From assembly GCA_001661515.1 (NCBI GenBank), contig LUVW01000023.1, positions 659,551 to 723,550 on the forward strand: a stretch of DNA of 64,000 nt, written 5' to 3'. This stretch comes from Capniomyces stellatus (taxonomy: Eukaryota; Kickxellomycota; Harpellomycetes; Harpellales; Legeriomycetaceae). The first letter of the stretch is position 1; each line of letters starts with the position of its first letter. Of the stretch, positions 51,110-62,460 are shown piece after piece. The position numbers and the translations under genes are program-made. The notes beneath the pieces were generated by a model, which ran no database searches, was not told the origin of the DNA, and saw only the letters and a program-made list of their open reading frames with translations.

Positions 51110-54100
51110 TTTGTATTATTATTTTGAAGTCTTTGTTGTATTTATGGCTGTTTGAATAAATGCTATACGCTCTATAAGCCCAATGCTGAATCCAGTTGAT
51201 AGATGAAAACAGAACAAATGAACTCTTGTACGATTAATAGCTACAAGTTATTTTGTTACTTGATTTAAATAAATAAACCTAAAAACTATAATGTATTTAG
51301 TGATCTAGTTTGTACTTTTTTCTATTTGGGTATTCTGATGCCTGTTTATATACAGCTTGGAAAAAAAAACCTGCTTGTTTTTTTTTAATTTTTTTTACTT
51401 TCAGCTGCTCCAAAACAGAAGCAGGCCAACAACTTTGGTTTTTCTTTTTGTTTATTCAAGTTTCTATTAATATTAAAAGGTAAAAATAATGTTTTTCATA
51501 AAGATCAATAATAGTGGGCTTTGTTGAGCAAATCCCACCATCTTCATTGCGCAATTGGGGTTCTAGAATAATTTGTCAATGAACTTTTTCTAATTATATC
51601 TTGACCAAAACAAAATCTCTAACAAAAATACGCCAGCAAAAAACAGTTACCGAATGTGTTTTTGTTTTAATTTTTCCTCAATGAAAACACACTTTTCAAA
51701 TGTTTACTTGGACGCTTTTAGAACTAGCCCTTAAACGAGCTTGCTGATTTACTAATGATAATAATAAAAATCAGTAAAAAAAAAAAGTGCAACATAATTT
51801 TGATTCATCACGACATCGATAGATTACATGGGGTTTTACAAGGTTTTTTCGTAAAGTTTTTTAAAAAAAAAAAACTTTTCACCAAGCCTAGTCTATTAGT
51901 AATCAGTTGCCCTGTTCATTACACCTTGTGTTTAACTATTGGGCTCATTTTGGTTTCTTTTGATTTTGACCTTTGCTTTATTTAGTAAATTTCGCTTGTA
52001 AAAATATTTACTAATCCAGGTTGGAGCTGTGAAAAAAATATTCCGATACACGTTCATTTTATTTTATCACCAAATTAAAATTCAATCTATTTTAAAATTT
52101 TAGATTTTTTTTTTTATATCGATTTTGTTATTTTTACCATCTTTTCACTTTACGTTCAGCTTATTTAGATTAAATCAGAAAAAGCCCGCTTTGGTCTAAT
52201 CTGCTCAAAACAAATCATGGCTCTAGTGTAACATTTAACTTTATAACTGCCAAATTGTAAATTACGTGATCTGGTTCGCTAAATAAGACGCAATACTCGA
52301 ACAATATTTGCAACGTATTTATGCTACCCAATTAGCGGACAAGATTTATTGGCTCCATTAACTGTTTAATTTAGATTTTCGATCATAACAACTTCTAAAC
52401 TTATGTACCATTTGTGTGACAATTAAAAAAAAAAAAAGTTGAATTAACATCAATCATGGCTACCCATTGGCCAGCCTAATTATTAGCCCACTAAACGCCT
52501 GGGAGTCAACTCAAGACTTGCAATCAAGTAGACGCTTGGATGGGGGAGATAAACTTTACCAAATTTGACTAAGATTAATGCTGTAAAATCTCAGCTCAGC
52601 TCGCCTTAAATAAAAGTACCCAAGTCAATTAATTAATCACACAAAAACTCGACCATAATTGTTTACAGCTACCACACGCACTATTTTATCAAAACCCACC
52701 TCAATGTTTAAAGCTGATAGCTAATGTTGTGTTTACAGTTTAGGTGCAATTCTCGTGCATAGCTTGTTTAACATGTTCAAAGTTGGCAAGTACTTAACGC
52801 AATGAAGCTTGTTAAAGCTGCGCTAAGCAGCCATATAGGTATTGCAGCTTTAACTTGGGAAATATCTTGACATATTACTTTTAGATAAAGTGCAAGTGTA
52901 GATGTGAATGTGATTATTCGAGTAAACAGCAATGCAGTTAGAGATGGTGTGAAAAAGGTCTTGACCATCGAAAGGGCATCTTAGTTTTTGAGTTCAAGCA
53001 GTTAGTTTGGCTAACCCATCGATTGCCAGGCTCTTGAAGATATTTTTTTTTACTATCCACATTACTGGCAACAAACCAATCAATGTAGGTCCAGGGAGGG
53101 GATGTTGTTGAAAAAAAAAAAAAAAAAGGTGGTGAGAGAGCGCTTTACTGGGACGAAGAAGTGATGTTAAGAAATGCCAAATCATAGTGAAAAACATTCG
53201 TGTAATTTTGGCATGACGTTAATTCAGAATTGACAAAAGCAACAACAATTATTTTTTTTAAAAAAAGAAGGGCTTAAATGGTAAGAAGGTGGTAGATCAA
53301 TAATGAAATTTATAATACAACAGATTGAACTAAATGTGAAAAACCTCATGCCCGCTAATTAGAGCTCAGGAAAAAGGCGCAATTATATTGAAATGTTTGC
53401 TAATAAATTTTGCAAACCGACCAAAAAAAAAACCAAGTTATTACATAATTGTTATTGAAGTTAGTTTTTTTACTTGAAAAATAAAATAAAATTTCAAGTG
53501 ACCGCTAAATACATTATTTTTTAGAATTTTGAAATTGAAATTGAATTTTTTTTAATTTTAATTTTTTTGGAAATGAAAAAAGCTGGAGGGAAAAAAAAGA
53601 GGAAGAACAACCCATCCCTTTTTTTTTATCAAGCACAAATAAACGATATATTAGCAATAAGTACAAACTATTAGGCGATCAAATGGAGGTATTAATTTAT
53701 GTGAGGATTGCTCAATTCGTAAAGGGAACTTGCGAAATTAAGAGGAATTGGGACGTGGAATATTGATCCCATACATTCGGTATATCATAGACGGCTCAAG
53801 TCAAACGCAAAGAAGATTTAATTAGCAAGAAATAACCAAGTCGCAGTTTAAAACCCATGAAATTACAACTGAAAAAGGGGGAATATTTCAAGTGATTAGA
53901 ACAATTAGGCAGAAATAACGTCATTTGGCACCAAAAAAGGGAATATGGCAGTAATAAAACCTCGCGCGCGATGAGAGTCCAAAGGATTAACAGCCAACAA
54001 AAATGCCGGCTTGGTAACAATCGTCAATCTTGAACTGTTTACTTGGAACCAACCGGACCTTTGAAACGTCACTTTTGTCCAGATCGGTTATATGGAACTT

Positions 54101-54916
54101 TTGAGCTTTTCTTGGTAATACACACAAATAACAGGCAGCAAAGATAGATGGATAGAAAGAGAAAACGCTCGGTTGTGGATGTGGTCCATCCAGTTATGAA
54201 TTGGCAGCGTTTGATAGGACTGTTTGGTGGTTGAATTGAAGCGGTGGCTGCGGGATATGACTCGAGAATTGGTTTGGGAGAAGTTACGCAAAAGAATTGG
54301 CTGGAATTCGATGAATTCCGAGTTTTGCAATGAACAAATCCAACACAATTTTAAACAACAACAAAAAATAAATAAAAGGCGTCTAGTTTAAATAGGAAAT
54401 GTAAGGATAAAAAATATGAATAGAAACGGGAACCCAGTCCAATGGTAAAAATATCGGGAATAGTTGAAAAAAAACCCCAAAGTAAATCAAAGTCTTGGGG
54501 GGGGGGGGATTGGTTTACTTGATTATACCCAGTATAATTAGTGAGAGTTTTGAACAACCCAAAACAGGTATAAAAAGTTGTCAGAGACAAAAGACAGAGA
54601 GAGAAAAAGAAGGTAAAACAGCAAAAAAAATAAACCAGAAACCAAAAAAGGAAATAAATAAATAATGTGTTACGGGTAGTTTCTGTTGAGAATATGTTGA
54701 GAATATGTTGATATCACGTTGATATAACGTTGATTACACAGTTACTTTTAGTCTTTTGATTTTTTATTATTATTGGTGAATTTAATATTTTGAAACACGG
54801 ACCAATGTTTGAATAAAGACTTGAAATTGGAAAAGATAGAAAACAGATGAACCAAGTTGACGATGTTTTTTTTTTTTGCTATTAATCCAGTTTGAGATTT
54901 GGATGGGGGGGGGGGG
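51110..54916. other. Intergenic, 3.8 kb, up to assembly gap
   Basis: From the permease start to the gap. Pyrimidine-rich at first, then A/G-rich on the + strand from about 53,000, which is T-rich in the sense of the large minus-strand gene beyond the gap. A-runs, a T-run and G-runs (54,499-54,508). No gene, tRNA or repeat family recognised. Confidence 0.45.
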
Positions 54917-55262
54917 NNNNNNNNNNNNNNNNNNNNNNNNNNNNNNNNNNNNNNNNNNNNNNNNNNNNNNNNNNNNNNNNNNNNNNNNNNNNNNNNNNNN
55001 NNNNNNNNNNNNNNNNNNNNNNNNNNNNNNNNNNNNNNNNNNNNNNNNNNNNNNNNNNNNNNNNNNNNNNNNNNNNNNNNNNNNNNNNNNNNNNNNNNNN
55101 NNNNNNNNNNNNNNNNNNNNNNNNNNNNNNNNNNNNNNNNNNNNNNNNNNNNNNNNNNNNNNNNNNNNNNNNNNNNNNNNNNNNNNNNNNNNNNNNNNNN
55201 NNNNNNNNNNNNNNNNNNNNNNNNNNNNNNNNNNNNNNNNNNNNNNNNNNNNNNNNNNNNNN
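54917..55262. other. Assembly gap of 346 undetermined bases flanked by G-runs
   Basis: A block of N with 11 or more G on the left and 8 on the right. Sequence presumably failed in a poly-G tract. The gap ends 61 bases before the stop codon of the ASH-like gene, so it should not remove coding sequence. Confidence 0.97.
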
Positions 55263-55323
55263 GGGGGGGGGTGGGAACGTGTGAAAATTAGTACACGGGT
55301 TGGAGTGCGGTTGATTAGAAAGA

Positions 55324-58300
55324 CTAAAAAGATAGGCCAATAGACAATTTGACAGATTTAACAACGTCAAGATCCTTTTGTTCGTAAACAATAAGCTGAG
55401 TAGTCAACCCACATGCGGGAGACAAGGGGATAGAGTCAAAATCAGCAGGTTTGGTGGGGGGTTGGGAGTTGATCGAAAGCTTTTGCAAATGGCAAAGCAA
55501 ACATGGGGGGTTGGGGGGGCAAATTGGGTTGTTTGGAGATGAGTTGGTAATAAGAATGGAGACAGGGATTTGGAGGGTTGAGTTTGGTTGAATTGTTGCT
55601 ATAATGGAGTCGTTTCCGTATGGCTTGTACAAAGGCGGTGGAGTTGGATGGTCAGTGGTAGCGCCCATAGATCCGGAAATCCCAGATGTAGGGTGAGAAT
55701 CTGTTGGGGTTGCTGTGGCTGCAGAAGCAGTACTGGGGTGGGTTAATGAAGAGAGTGGTGGGATGGGTTTGGGTGGATACGTTGGGGTATCGGACAAGTT
55801 TGGAGAGTTTTGAGTTGGAGATGGGGGGATTGAGGGGGTGGGGGGTTGAGTGTCAGATTGGTTGAAGTTGGGCAGGTTAGAGGACTTTATAGAATTGATT
55901 TTTTTGAGGTATTTTTCGACTTTTTCCGGCCTGTTTTTGCGGGTTGCGATTTTAATTTTCTGGGTAAGCGATTCGATAATGTCAAGCTCATCCTTTTTGA
56001 GGTACATGGCAATATCAGGGGACAAGACAGAGTAATCAGAGTCGATGGCAGTGGGTTGAGCTGCAGTTTGTGATTGGTCGTTGGTGCTGTTTTGTGGGGG
56101 TGTGGGAAGAGAAACTATTTGGGAGGAGGAAAGTTTGGATGAGATTTTGGCAAGGTCGGATTGGAGCAAATAAGAGACTTTGATGTGAGTTGAGGAAAGA
56201 GTGTTGAGGCATGAGGGCGGTACAGGACCAAAAAAGGCGGTTTCAGAGATGTTGAGCTTTACAACAAAGGTGCGTTGAACAGGTGACGTGTTAGTTACGC
56301 ACAGGTGCTTGGCAACAGACCTGACACACCCGTGCAAAAGAGGCAATGCAGCAACATTGATGGTTTCAAAATCAAGAGATAAATGGTTAACAAAGAAAGT
56401 TGTAATTTTACGCACAACGGCCTTAAGGGTAGCCACTTGGGACTGCTCAGTATCCACAACGTTGGTGACCTTGATAGCCTCGTTATAAACGCCATTGAGC
56501 GATGGTTTAAAGTCAAAATCTATCTTCTTCTCGTCAAACCCACGGACCACACCGTACCTGTAGTCCTTGAACCGGATGTCGCCACTCGCTATTGACCCAG
56601 TTTTCTTGATTGCATAAAGAAGCGGAATCTCACACGGGTTCCGCAGCAGCAAGTACTTTGCCACTATATCGTTTATCGTCAGCATTCCAATATTTATCGA
56701 CTTTTGTGCTATTTCCATCCGACTCGAACTCACCATACTCTGCACAAAAAACCGGTTTAGTGGCAGTAACGCACCGTGACTCAGAAGTTCCGCCTGTTCT
56801 TTAGGAAGCTTTGGCGATACATATGCAATTGGGTACTTTGATATCCGAAAGTACAGGCTTGTGTCGTACCGCCTCGACACTTTCTCTGCATTCGCCACCA
56901 AACTCTTCTTACCCTTGAACAGCACAAAAAGCGGCCTTGAACAGTTCGCCTTCAACTCCAGTCTGGCCACCGGAACTAAAAACTCTGCCCGCACAAGAAT
57001 GTCCAGGTACTTGCGCAAGTCCACTTGATACCGCACATAGCTATCCTCACTCTGCGGCGACTCAAAACTGCTGGGTGGACTCTCGCTCAGCCCCGCAACC
57101 ACCTTGCGCAACAGCTCCAGCGCCCTGACATATGCCACCAGGCCTACATTGCTACCGAGCACACTCAACTTGTCCTCCCTGCTCCGACCATTCAGCTCAG
57201 AGCTCTTCAGGTATCTGACTGTGCTCTCCAGGTATCCCCCTGAACCCCACCCGTTTTCGGCCCGAGTCCCGCGGCCAACTCCCCGCAGCGCTTGACCCAA
57301 CACCTGCTTAAACAGCCTCGAGTCTGAATTCAAGTCCAGGGCATACGATGCCATCTGGATGTTTCTTACATGGCCCCTGATCGCCCGCTTGATATCTGAC
57401 CTCAGCGGGACCAGGCACCGGTGACCATTGACCACCCCAAAGCTAGCAGCTCTAGTATAACTGCCGCTGCCGTTTTCCATCCCTCTAAAGCCCGCATTGC
57501 TTGGTGCTAGCAACACACCATCTGCAGTTGAACTATCAGATCTCTGGACAATAGCCATGTTGCTCGTTGATGCTCTCTTGCGTCTGTCGAGCATTGGCCG
57601 AAACGTTTTGGATGCTGAATCGTCATTAGTGTTTCCTCTGGTGCTGGTGCTGTTGTTACCTGGCACCAAACCGTTGTCATCTCCATTACCATTACCATTA
57701 CCATTACCATTACCATTACCATTACCATTACCATTACCATTACCATTACCATTACCATTACCATTAGTGTTACTGTTACTGTTACTGTTACTGTTACTGT
57801 TTGCTGAAAACTCTGCTGACCCAACATTGCCATCACTTTGTTTTCTGGTGTGAGTGGCTGGATGTCCATAACTTTCGCTCAGGAATCTCCCGCTAGAACT
57901 CTTTCTCAGCGCCGGGGTAAAGCCGCCTGAATCGTCATGAGAACTGCTTGTTAGTGCTTTTCCGAATTTAAGCTTGGGTATTTCTGCGCTCGTGAGACTA
58001 CCGCCTCTGCTGTCGTGGGAAGCAACCGAATCTCTGGAGGTTGCAGGACCATTGGTACCAGTATTGTTGTTGTTTGGTTGGTCATTTAAGCCTGGAAACC
58101 CAGCACTGTCCAAATCCAAATCCAAATCCAAATCCAAACCACCACTATTATTATCGTTGTTGTTGGGGTTAACAAGACTGGCATTTGGATTTGGATTTGG
58201 ATTTGGATTTGAATTTGAATTTGGATTTGAATTTGAATTTGAGTTTGAGTTTGAATTTGAATTTGAATTTGAATTTGAATTTGAATTTGAATTTGAATTT

Positions 58301-61300
58301 GAATTTGAGTTCAATTTGGAGGAACTTTTAGAGTCTGAAATACTCTTCATTTCACTAGTCTTTTGCTTGAACCGTTCACGGCTGCTGTGAAACTCGGCTA
58401 GCTTCAGCAGCTCACAAACTCTCAGTGCCTGTGCAGCAACACGGCTACTGGGGTAATAGCTATGTTGGTGTACACCATTACGGTTCCTGGGGTCCAAGAG
58501 TTCTTTGGCAAAGACAGTTGGATCATTGAGCGGGGTTCCCAGCAACGCCTGTGACTTGGCCCACGGAATATCAAGCGCTGACCCGTTGTCGCCGCAAATG
58601 GAAAACAGCTGCAGTGTCTCGGGGTTCTCGGCTGTAACTTCAATCTGGATATCGTCTGGACATATATTGGCCAATTGTGCTACTTTGATTACGGGCGAAT
58701 TTGCAGCACATTTGCCAAAATCAATAAAGTTCTGCTCACGGCCAAATAGTAACGTCTTGTAGAACAGGTTGTGGTACGCCATTCTTGCGGGGTCCACGTG
58801 CTCGCTCCGGATATCCACCAGCAAATCCGCCTGTTTCTTGTTCTTTAGGTTGACAATATTGATCTGCTTTCTGTACCGCGGGTTCACTCTGCGCGGGTAA
58901 ATATCTACGCGCAAACTAACTGTTTTCCGTGGTTCAATCGTGATTGGCTGCCTGTTACAGTTCACTATTTTTGACTCCACGCGACACCGGATCAGTGCCT
59001 CAATGTCCGACAAGTTCTCCACCACCAGCTCCATGCTAGTCACCGTCCCCACGTCAATCGTTCCCGTGTCCAGTACCAACGGCCTCACCGCTATAAACGA
59101 CGTACAGCTCTTCATTACACACGGTACCGATATGTTCGACTTTCGCCCTACTACCTTGCCCATGTTCAGTCCTCCATATTGACATTCTAACGTAAACATG
59201 TCCTGTCTGATCTGTCCTGCCCCATACTGCTGGCTGCTGCTCTCCGCCCGCCTCTTCACTGCCAGAACTAGTTCCTGTGTCGCCCCGGCTTTCACTATAA
59301 GTTCTTCCAGCGCCATTTTCTGCCGCCCTTCTTTTACCTTTACTACTCCATTACCTCTTTCCCTCGCTCGACCATCTTCACCTACATCATCACCCTCGTC
59401 GCCTTCCTTGTCTCCTTCATCACCATCACCATCATCCTCATTTTCTTTTCCTTCATCCAATCTCAAGCCCAAATCTGAATCCAAGTCCAAGTCTAAATTC
59501 AAATTCGAATTCAAATTCGAATTCAAATCCATCCCTGAATCCAAATCAAAATCTATTCCAAAATCCATCACTTGACTTTTACTCTTCACTTTATCCCTTC
59601 CATCCCAGCCCTCTCCGCTCGTTTTTTTTTCTCTAGCAGCTCTTCCTGCTTCATAATTCTCATTTACTTTATTTATTCCATAACCCTCACCACCTATTCC
59701 TACTGACCCAGTCGACCCTACTGATTGGTTTCTAGACTCCATTCCCATTCCCATTCCCATTCCCATTCCCATTCCCATTCCCATTCCCATTCCCATTCCT
59801 GACCCTAAATCAAGTCCCAGTCCTAGCCCTATTCCTACTCCTATTCCCAGCCCTAATCTTCCAGAATTTTCTTCCTCACCATTACCCGTTGTTCCTGTCT
59901 CTGATTCAACAAAGCTCGGGATTCTACTCGAGATTCTACTTGGAATTCTACTCGGGGTTCTACTTGGGATTCTACTTGGGGTATCTAATGATTGTACCGT
60001 CTCGGTTCTCTGACCAGAATCTCTTTCCTTGTAATTATATTTTTCTCTTTCTCTTTCTCTTTCTCTTTCTCTTTCTCTAGTTTCATTGTCTCTTATCATG
60101 TTTCGTTTAATAAAAAGCCCTGACTCTTTTTTCAACTCTTGTTTTCTTTCTCTTTCTCTTTCTCTTTCTTTTAATAGTTCCGACTCTGTCTCCATATCGT
60201 CTTCTGAAACTGTCTGTGAAACTAATGCTGATCCTGGCCTTGACTCTTGAACCGAAACGTACTGCGGAGTTCTAACATACGAACTCGAGTTTTTTCTGCT
60301 TTCTTTTCTTGAATACAGTCCATTTTTGCCCCGTAACGACCGACTTAACTCAATGCTGTTACTGATGCTGTTGCCCAAATACCCCATCTCGCTGTACTCG
60401 TTCTCGCTTGTCACTCTACTCATTTTCCCCTTGTAATATTCCCCATCACCATCCTTTTCAAACTCTCTATCCCTATCCCTATCTCTATCCCTATCTCTAT
60501 CTTTGTCAAATGTAAGCGAGTCTCTACTCCCTGTCACTTCTTCTTCTCCTTCTCTCCTCGCTTTGTCCGAATGCTTCACTTGTTTCATTTCGTGACTATC
60601 AAGAGTTCGAAAGTCCAAGTCTTTTGTTTCCCCTTCAATCACAAAAGTCACCACTAATTGTTGATCCCCCGTGTTCTTAAACACCAGCTTCTGTTGCGCC
60701 CACGTTCCTGACGCCACTGTTCCAAAATCCAGTTCTGTTTTCCCCACCAACTCCAACCTACGCTGGTTCTGTTTCTCCTCAGCCTTCCCTCGAACATTCC
60801 ACTCAAACTTATTGCTTCTCTCGTCGATATCCTCAATTACCAACCGTGCCTTAACTGCCCCCTCTTCGTTTGGCTGGTACACTAGCCTCAACTTTTCTGT
60901 TTGCCCCGCCTTCAACTCTCCTGAACTTTTCACCACCCCATCACTGTCCTCTACCCTTAGAATTGAAACCTTGTTTTGCTCCCCACCTGCACCTACACTT
61001 CCACTTCCACTTCCACTTCCATCTCCTACTCCTACTCCTACTCCTACTCCAGCTTTACCATTTTCCTCTTCGTTCTGACCTCCTGAAACTTTACTGTTTA
61101 CATTTTGTTTTTCGTTGATCCATTTTATATTCACCAAACTTGTGCTCCAATCCAGCGTCAGTCTGCTGCTATTCGTTATATTTATCTCTTTTGTATACGC
61201 CTTTCCAACTACACAGTTGTCAAAGTATATGTGAGGCGACTCATGGCTCACTTTAAACCCTCTTTGCCCCACCTCCACCATCAGCTTCAGTCTACACCTA

Positions 61301-62460
61301 TCTGCCTCCTCAGCTCCCTTATCTGCCTCCTCCAGTACCAAGTCCCCATCAACCACCACATTCAACACCTGCCTCTCCAACTCCTTCTTCTCCGCTCTGT
61401 CAACCCCAAACACACTTCCTGTCACTAACGATATCCTACGCCAATATTCCTCCTGCTCGCTCATCAAACTGTATTCCGACCCTTTCCTGTCCCCTACTCT
61501 ATCGCCCATATCCGTTCCTTCCCCCACCCCTTCTCCACCCCTCTCTATCCCATTCTCACTCTCATCTCCATTCCTACCTCTTTCAATCTCCCCTTCACTC
61601 TGAATCGATTCTCTCCTCATCAATATCGACTTTTTCTTAGAACAATACTTTTCAAGCACCTTGATACTTGTTCTTATCACCAAGTAGTACTTTTTATTTT
61701 CTCCTCCTCCCAATACTATCTCATCAACCCCATTCATCTCATTAAATATCTCCATAAACCTTCTCTGTGGCTTTGGGTCCAAACTCAGTCGATACGTCGT
61801 CTCCTCCCCACTATCTCCTTGTTTCATTACCTCTCCCACTTTACCCTCAATACCACTTTCATTACCTCCTTTTACATCATTGTCTCCTTTTACATCTTTT
61901 ATATCTTTGTTTTCATTTTCCTTCTCGTCCTCGCTCTCTTTCTCGTTTTCGACCACCTCAACCACTTTAACTTTTTCAACTGATTCTTCATTCCTATCTT
62001 TACTATCCTTTTCACTCCTCGATAACTCTAGCTCCAACTCCTCTACCAACTTTCGATTTTCCTCTTCGCTTCTACTCCTTGGAAGATCCGCACCACTGCC
62101 AACTTTTGGATCCAATCTATCCAACTTTTCCATTCTATTCAGCTTGCTCTCAATTACCTCGGCTACCCCAATATACTCGCTCTTTCTGCTCTCGTCCTTT
62201 GTATACCGCAGATATTCTGCCCTCTCCTTCACCGTCAACAGCTCCCAATTGGCATTGTACTCTTGAACACTGAAAACATCACTCGGAAATCCCCCGACTT
62301 TTAATCTCAGTTCCTCATTCGTCAAATTCTCCACCTTAAACGGAATTATCGTACTCAAGTAGCTAATCGCCACCTTTTCAATCACCAAATTATCCGAAAT
62401 CCCTTCCACCCTAAACTTTCTCTTTTCCGACTCTTTATTCAATCTCATTTTTAATTCCAT
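55324..62460 (-). CDS. Giant protein with ASH/MSP-like beta-sandwich domains
   Basis: An uninterrupted 2,378-codon frame. At least five segments look like ASPM-SPD2-Hydin (ASH) or MSP-type immunoglobulin-like strands: ~398-447 (SPHIYFDNCVVGKAYTKEI, ITNSSRLTLDW), ~570-612 (LDFGTVASGTWAQQKLVFKN), ~1125-1165 (LDTGTIDVGTVTSMELVVEN), ~1242-1287 (FIDFGKCAANSPVIKVAQL) and ~2033-2072 (LCVTNTSPVQRTFVVKLN). The pattern D-F/T-G-x-V followed by N-T-G/N-x-S is the family hallmark. Between them are long charged or simple stretches (Arg/Glu, Asp/Arg, Gly-Met, Ser-Asn, Asn-Gly). No enzyme domain or membrane span is visible; the C-terminus is Pro/Thr/Ser-rich. ASH domains occur in centrosome, cilium and Golgi-trafficking proteins. 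I do not recognise the yeast orthologue, and function is open. An ORF this long without stops is certainly coding. Confidence 0.8.
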   Translation of the reverse strand: MELKMRLNKESEKRKFRVEGISDNLVIEKVAISYLSTIIPFKVENLTNEELRLKVGGFPSDVFSVQEYNANWELLTVKERAEYLRYTKDESRKSEYIGVAEVIESKLNRMEKLDRLDPKVGSGADLPRSRSEEENRKLVEELELELSRSEKDSKDRNEESVEKVKVVEVVENEKESEDEKENENKDIKDVKGDNDVKGGNESGIEGKVGEVMKQGDSGEETTYRLSLDPKPQRRFMEIFNEMNGVDEIVLGGGENKKYYLVIRTSIKVLEKYCSKKKSILMRRESIQSEGEIERGRNGDESENGIERGGEGVGEGTDMGDRVGDRKGSEYSLMSEQEEYWRRISLVTGSVFGVDRAEKKELERQVLNVVVDGDLVLEEADKGAEEADRCRLKLMVEVGQRGFKVSHESPHIYFDNCVVGKAYTKEINITNSSRLTLDWSTSLVNIKWINEKQNVNSKVSGGQNEEENGKAGVGVGVGVGDGSGSGSGSVGAGGEQNKVSILRVEDSDGVVKSSGELKAGQTEKLRLVYQPNEEGAVKARLVIEDIDERSNKFEWNVRGKAEEKQNQRRLELVGKTELDFGTVASGTWAQQKLVFKNTGDQQLVVTFVIEGETKDLDFRTLDSHEMKQVKHSDKARREGEEEVTGSRDSLTFDKDRDRDRDRDRDREFEKDGDGEYYKGKMSRVTSENEYSEMGYLGNSISNSIELSRSLRGKNGLYSRKESRKNSSSYVRTPQYVSVQESRPGSALVSQTVSEDDMETESELLKERERERERKQELKKESGLFIKRNMIRDNETREREREREREREKYNYKERDSGQRTETVQSLDTPSRIPSRTPSRIPSRISSRIPSFVESETGTTGNGEEENSGRLGLGIGVGIGLGLGLDLGSGMGMGMGMGMGMGMGMGMGMESRNQSVGSTGSVGIGGEGYGINKVNENYEAGRAAREKKTSGEGWDGRDKVKSKSQVMDFGIDFDLDSGMDLNSNLNSNLNLDLDLDSDLGLRLDEGKENEDDGDGDEGDKEGDEGDDVGEDGRARERGNGVVKVKEGRQKMALEELIVKAGATQELVLAVKRRAESSSQQYGAGQIRQDMFTLECQYGGLNMGKVVGRKSNISVPCVMKSCTSFIAVRPLVLDTGTIDVGTVTSMELVVENLSDIEALIRCRVESKIVNCNRQPITIEPRKTVSLRVDIYPRRVNPRYRKQINIVNLKNKKQADLLVDIRSEHVDPARMAYHNLFYKTLLFGREQNFIDFGKCAANSPVIKVAQLANICPDDIQIEVTAENPETLQLFSICGDNGSALDIPWAKSQALLGTPLNDPTVFAKELLDPRNRNGVHQHSYYPSSRVAAQALRVCELLKLAEFHSSRERFKQKTSEMKSISDSKSSSKLNSNSNSNSNSNSNSNSNSNSNSNSNSNSNPNSNSNPNPNPNPNASLVNPNNNDNNSGGLDLDLDLDLDSAGFPGLNDQPNNNNTGTNGPATSRDSVASHDSRGGSLTSAEIPKLKFGKALTSSSHDDSGGFTPALRKSSSGRFLSESYGHPATHTRKQSDGNVGSAEFSANSNSNSNSNSNTNGNGNGNGNGNGNGNGNGNGNGNGNGNGDDNGLVPGNNSTSTRGNTNDDSASKTFRPMLDRRKRASTSNMAIVQRSDSSTADGVLLAPSNAGFRGMENGSGSYTRAASFGVVNGHRCLVPLRSDIKRAIRGHVRNIQMASYALDLNSDSRLFKQVLGQALRGVGRGTRAENGWGSGGYLESTVRYLKSSELNGRSREDKLSVLGSNVGLVAYVRALELLRKVVAGLSESPPSSFESPQSEDSYVRYQVDLRKYLDILVRAEFLVPVARLELKANCSRPLFVLFKGKKSLVANAEKVSRRYDTSLYFRISKYPIAYVSPKLPKEQAELLSHGALLPLNRFFVQSMVSSSRMEIAQKSINIGMLTINDIVAKYLLLRNPCEIPLLYAIKKTGSIASGDIRFKDYRYGVVRGFDEKKIDFDFKPSLNGVYNEAIKVTNVVDTEQSQVATLKAVVRKITTFFVNHLSLDFETINVAALPLLHGCVRSVAKHLCVTNTSPVQRTFVVKLNISETAFFGPVPPSCLNTLSSTHIKVSYLLQSDLAKISSKLSSSQIVSLPTPPQNSTNDQSQTAAQPTAIDSDYSVLSPDIAMYLKKDELDIIESLTQKIKIATRKNRPEKVEKYLKKINSIKSSNLPNFNQSDTQPPTPSIPPSPTQNSPNLSDTPTYPPKPIPPLSSLTHPSTASAATATPTDSHPTSGISGSMGATTDHPTPPPLYKPYGNDSIIATIQPNSTLQIPVSILITNSSPNNPICPPNPPCLLCHLQKLSINSQPPTKPADFDSIPLSPACGLTTQLIVYEQKDLDVVKSVKLSIGLSF
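57683..57765 (-). repeat. Hexanucleotide array encoding Asn-Gly repeats
   Basis: ATTACC units on the + strand, about 14 copies, read GGT-AAT as Gly-Asn in the ASH-like protein; followed immediately by a TTACTG array (57766-57800) read as Ser-Asn. Confidence 0.93.
58186..58315 (-). repeat. Hexanucleotide array encoding Ser-Asn / Pro-Asn repeats
   Basis: GGATTT and GAATTT units on the + strand, about 20 copies, read TCA/CCA-AAT as Ser-Asn and Pro-Asn in the ASH-like protein. The change of unit is a single base. Confidence 0.93.
59741..59798 (-). repeat. Hexanucleotide array encoding Gly-Met repeats
   Basis: CATTCC units on the + strand, about nine copies, read GGA-ATG as Gly-Met in the ASH-like protein. 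Confidence 0.93.

Noticed and set aside
57683..58315. Regular short repeats resembling an array
   Set aside because: Six-base tandem units without spacers and inside an open reading frame; not CRISPR-like.
57497..58390. Leu/Pro and Phe/Glu repetitive open frames on the + strand
   Set aside because: Antisense readings of the Asn-Gly and Ser-Asn arrays in the ASH-like gene.
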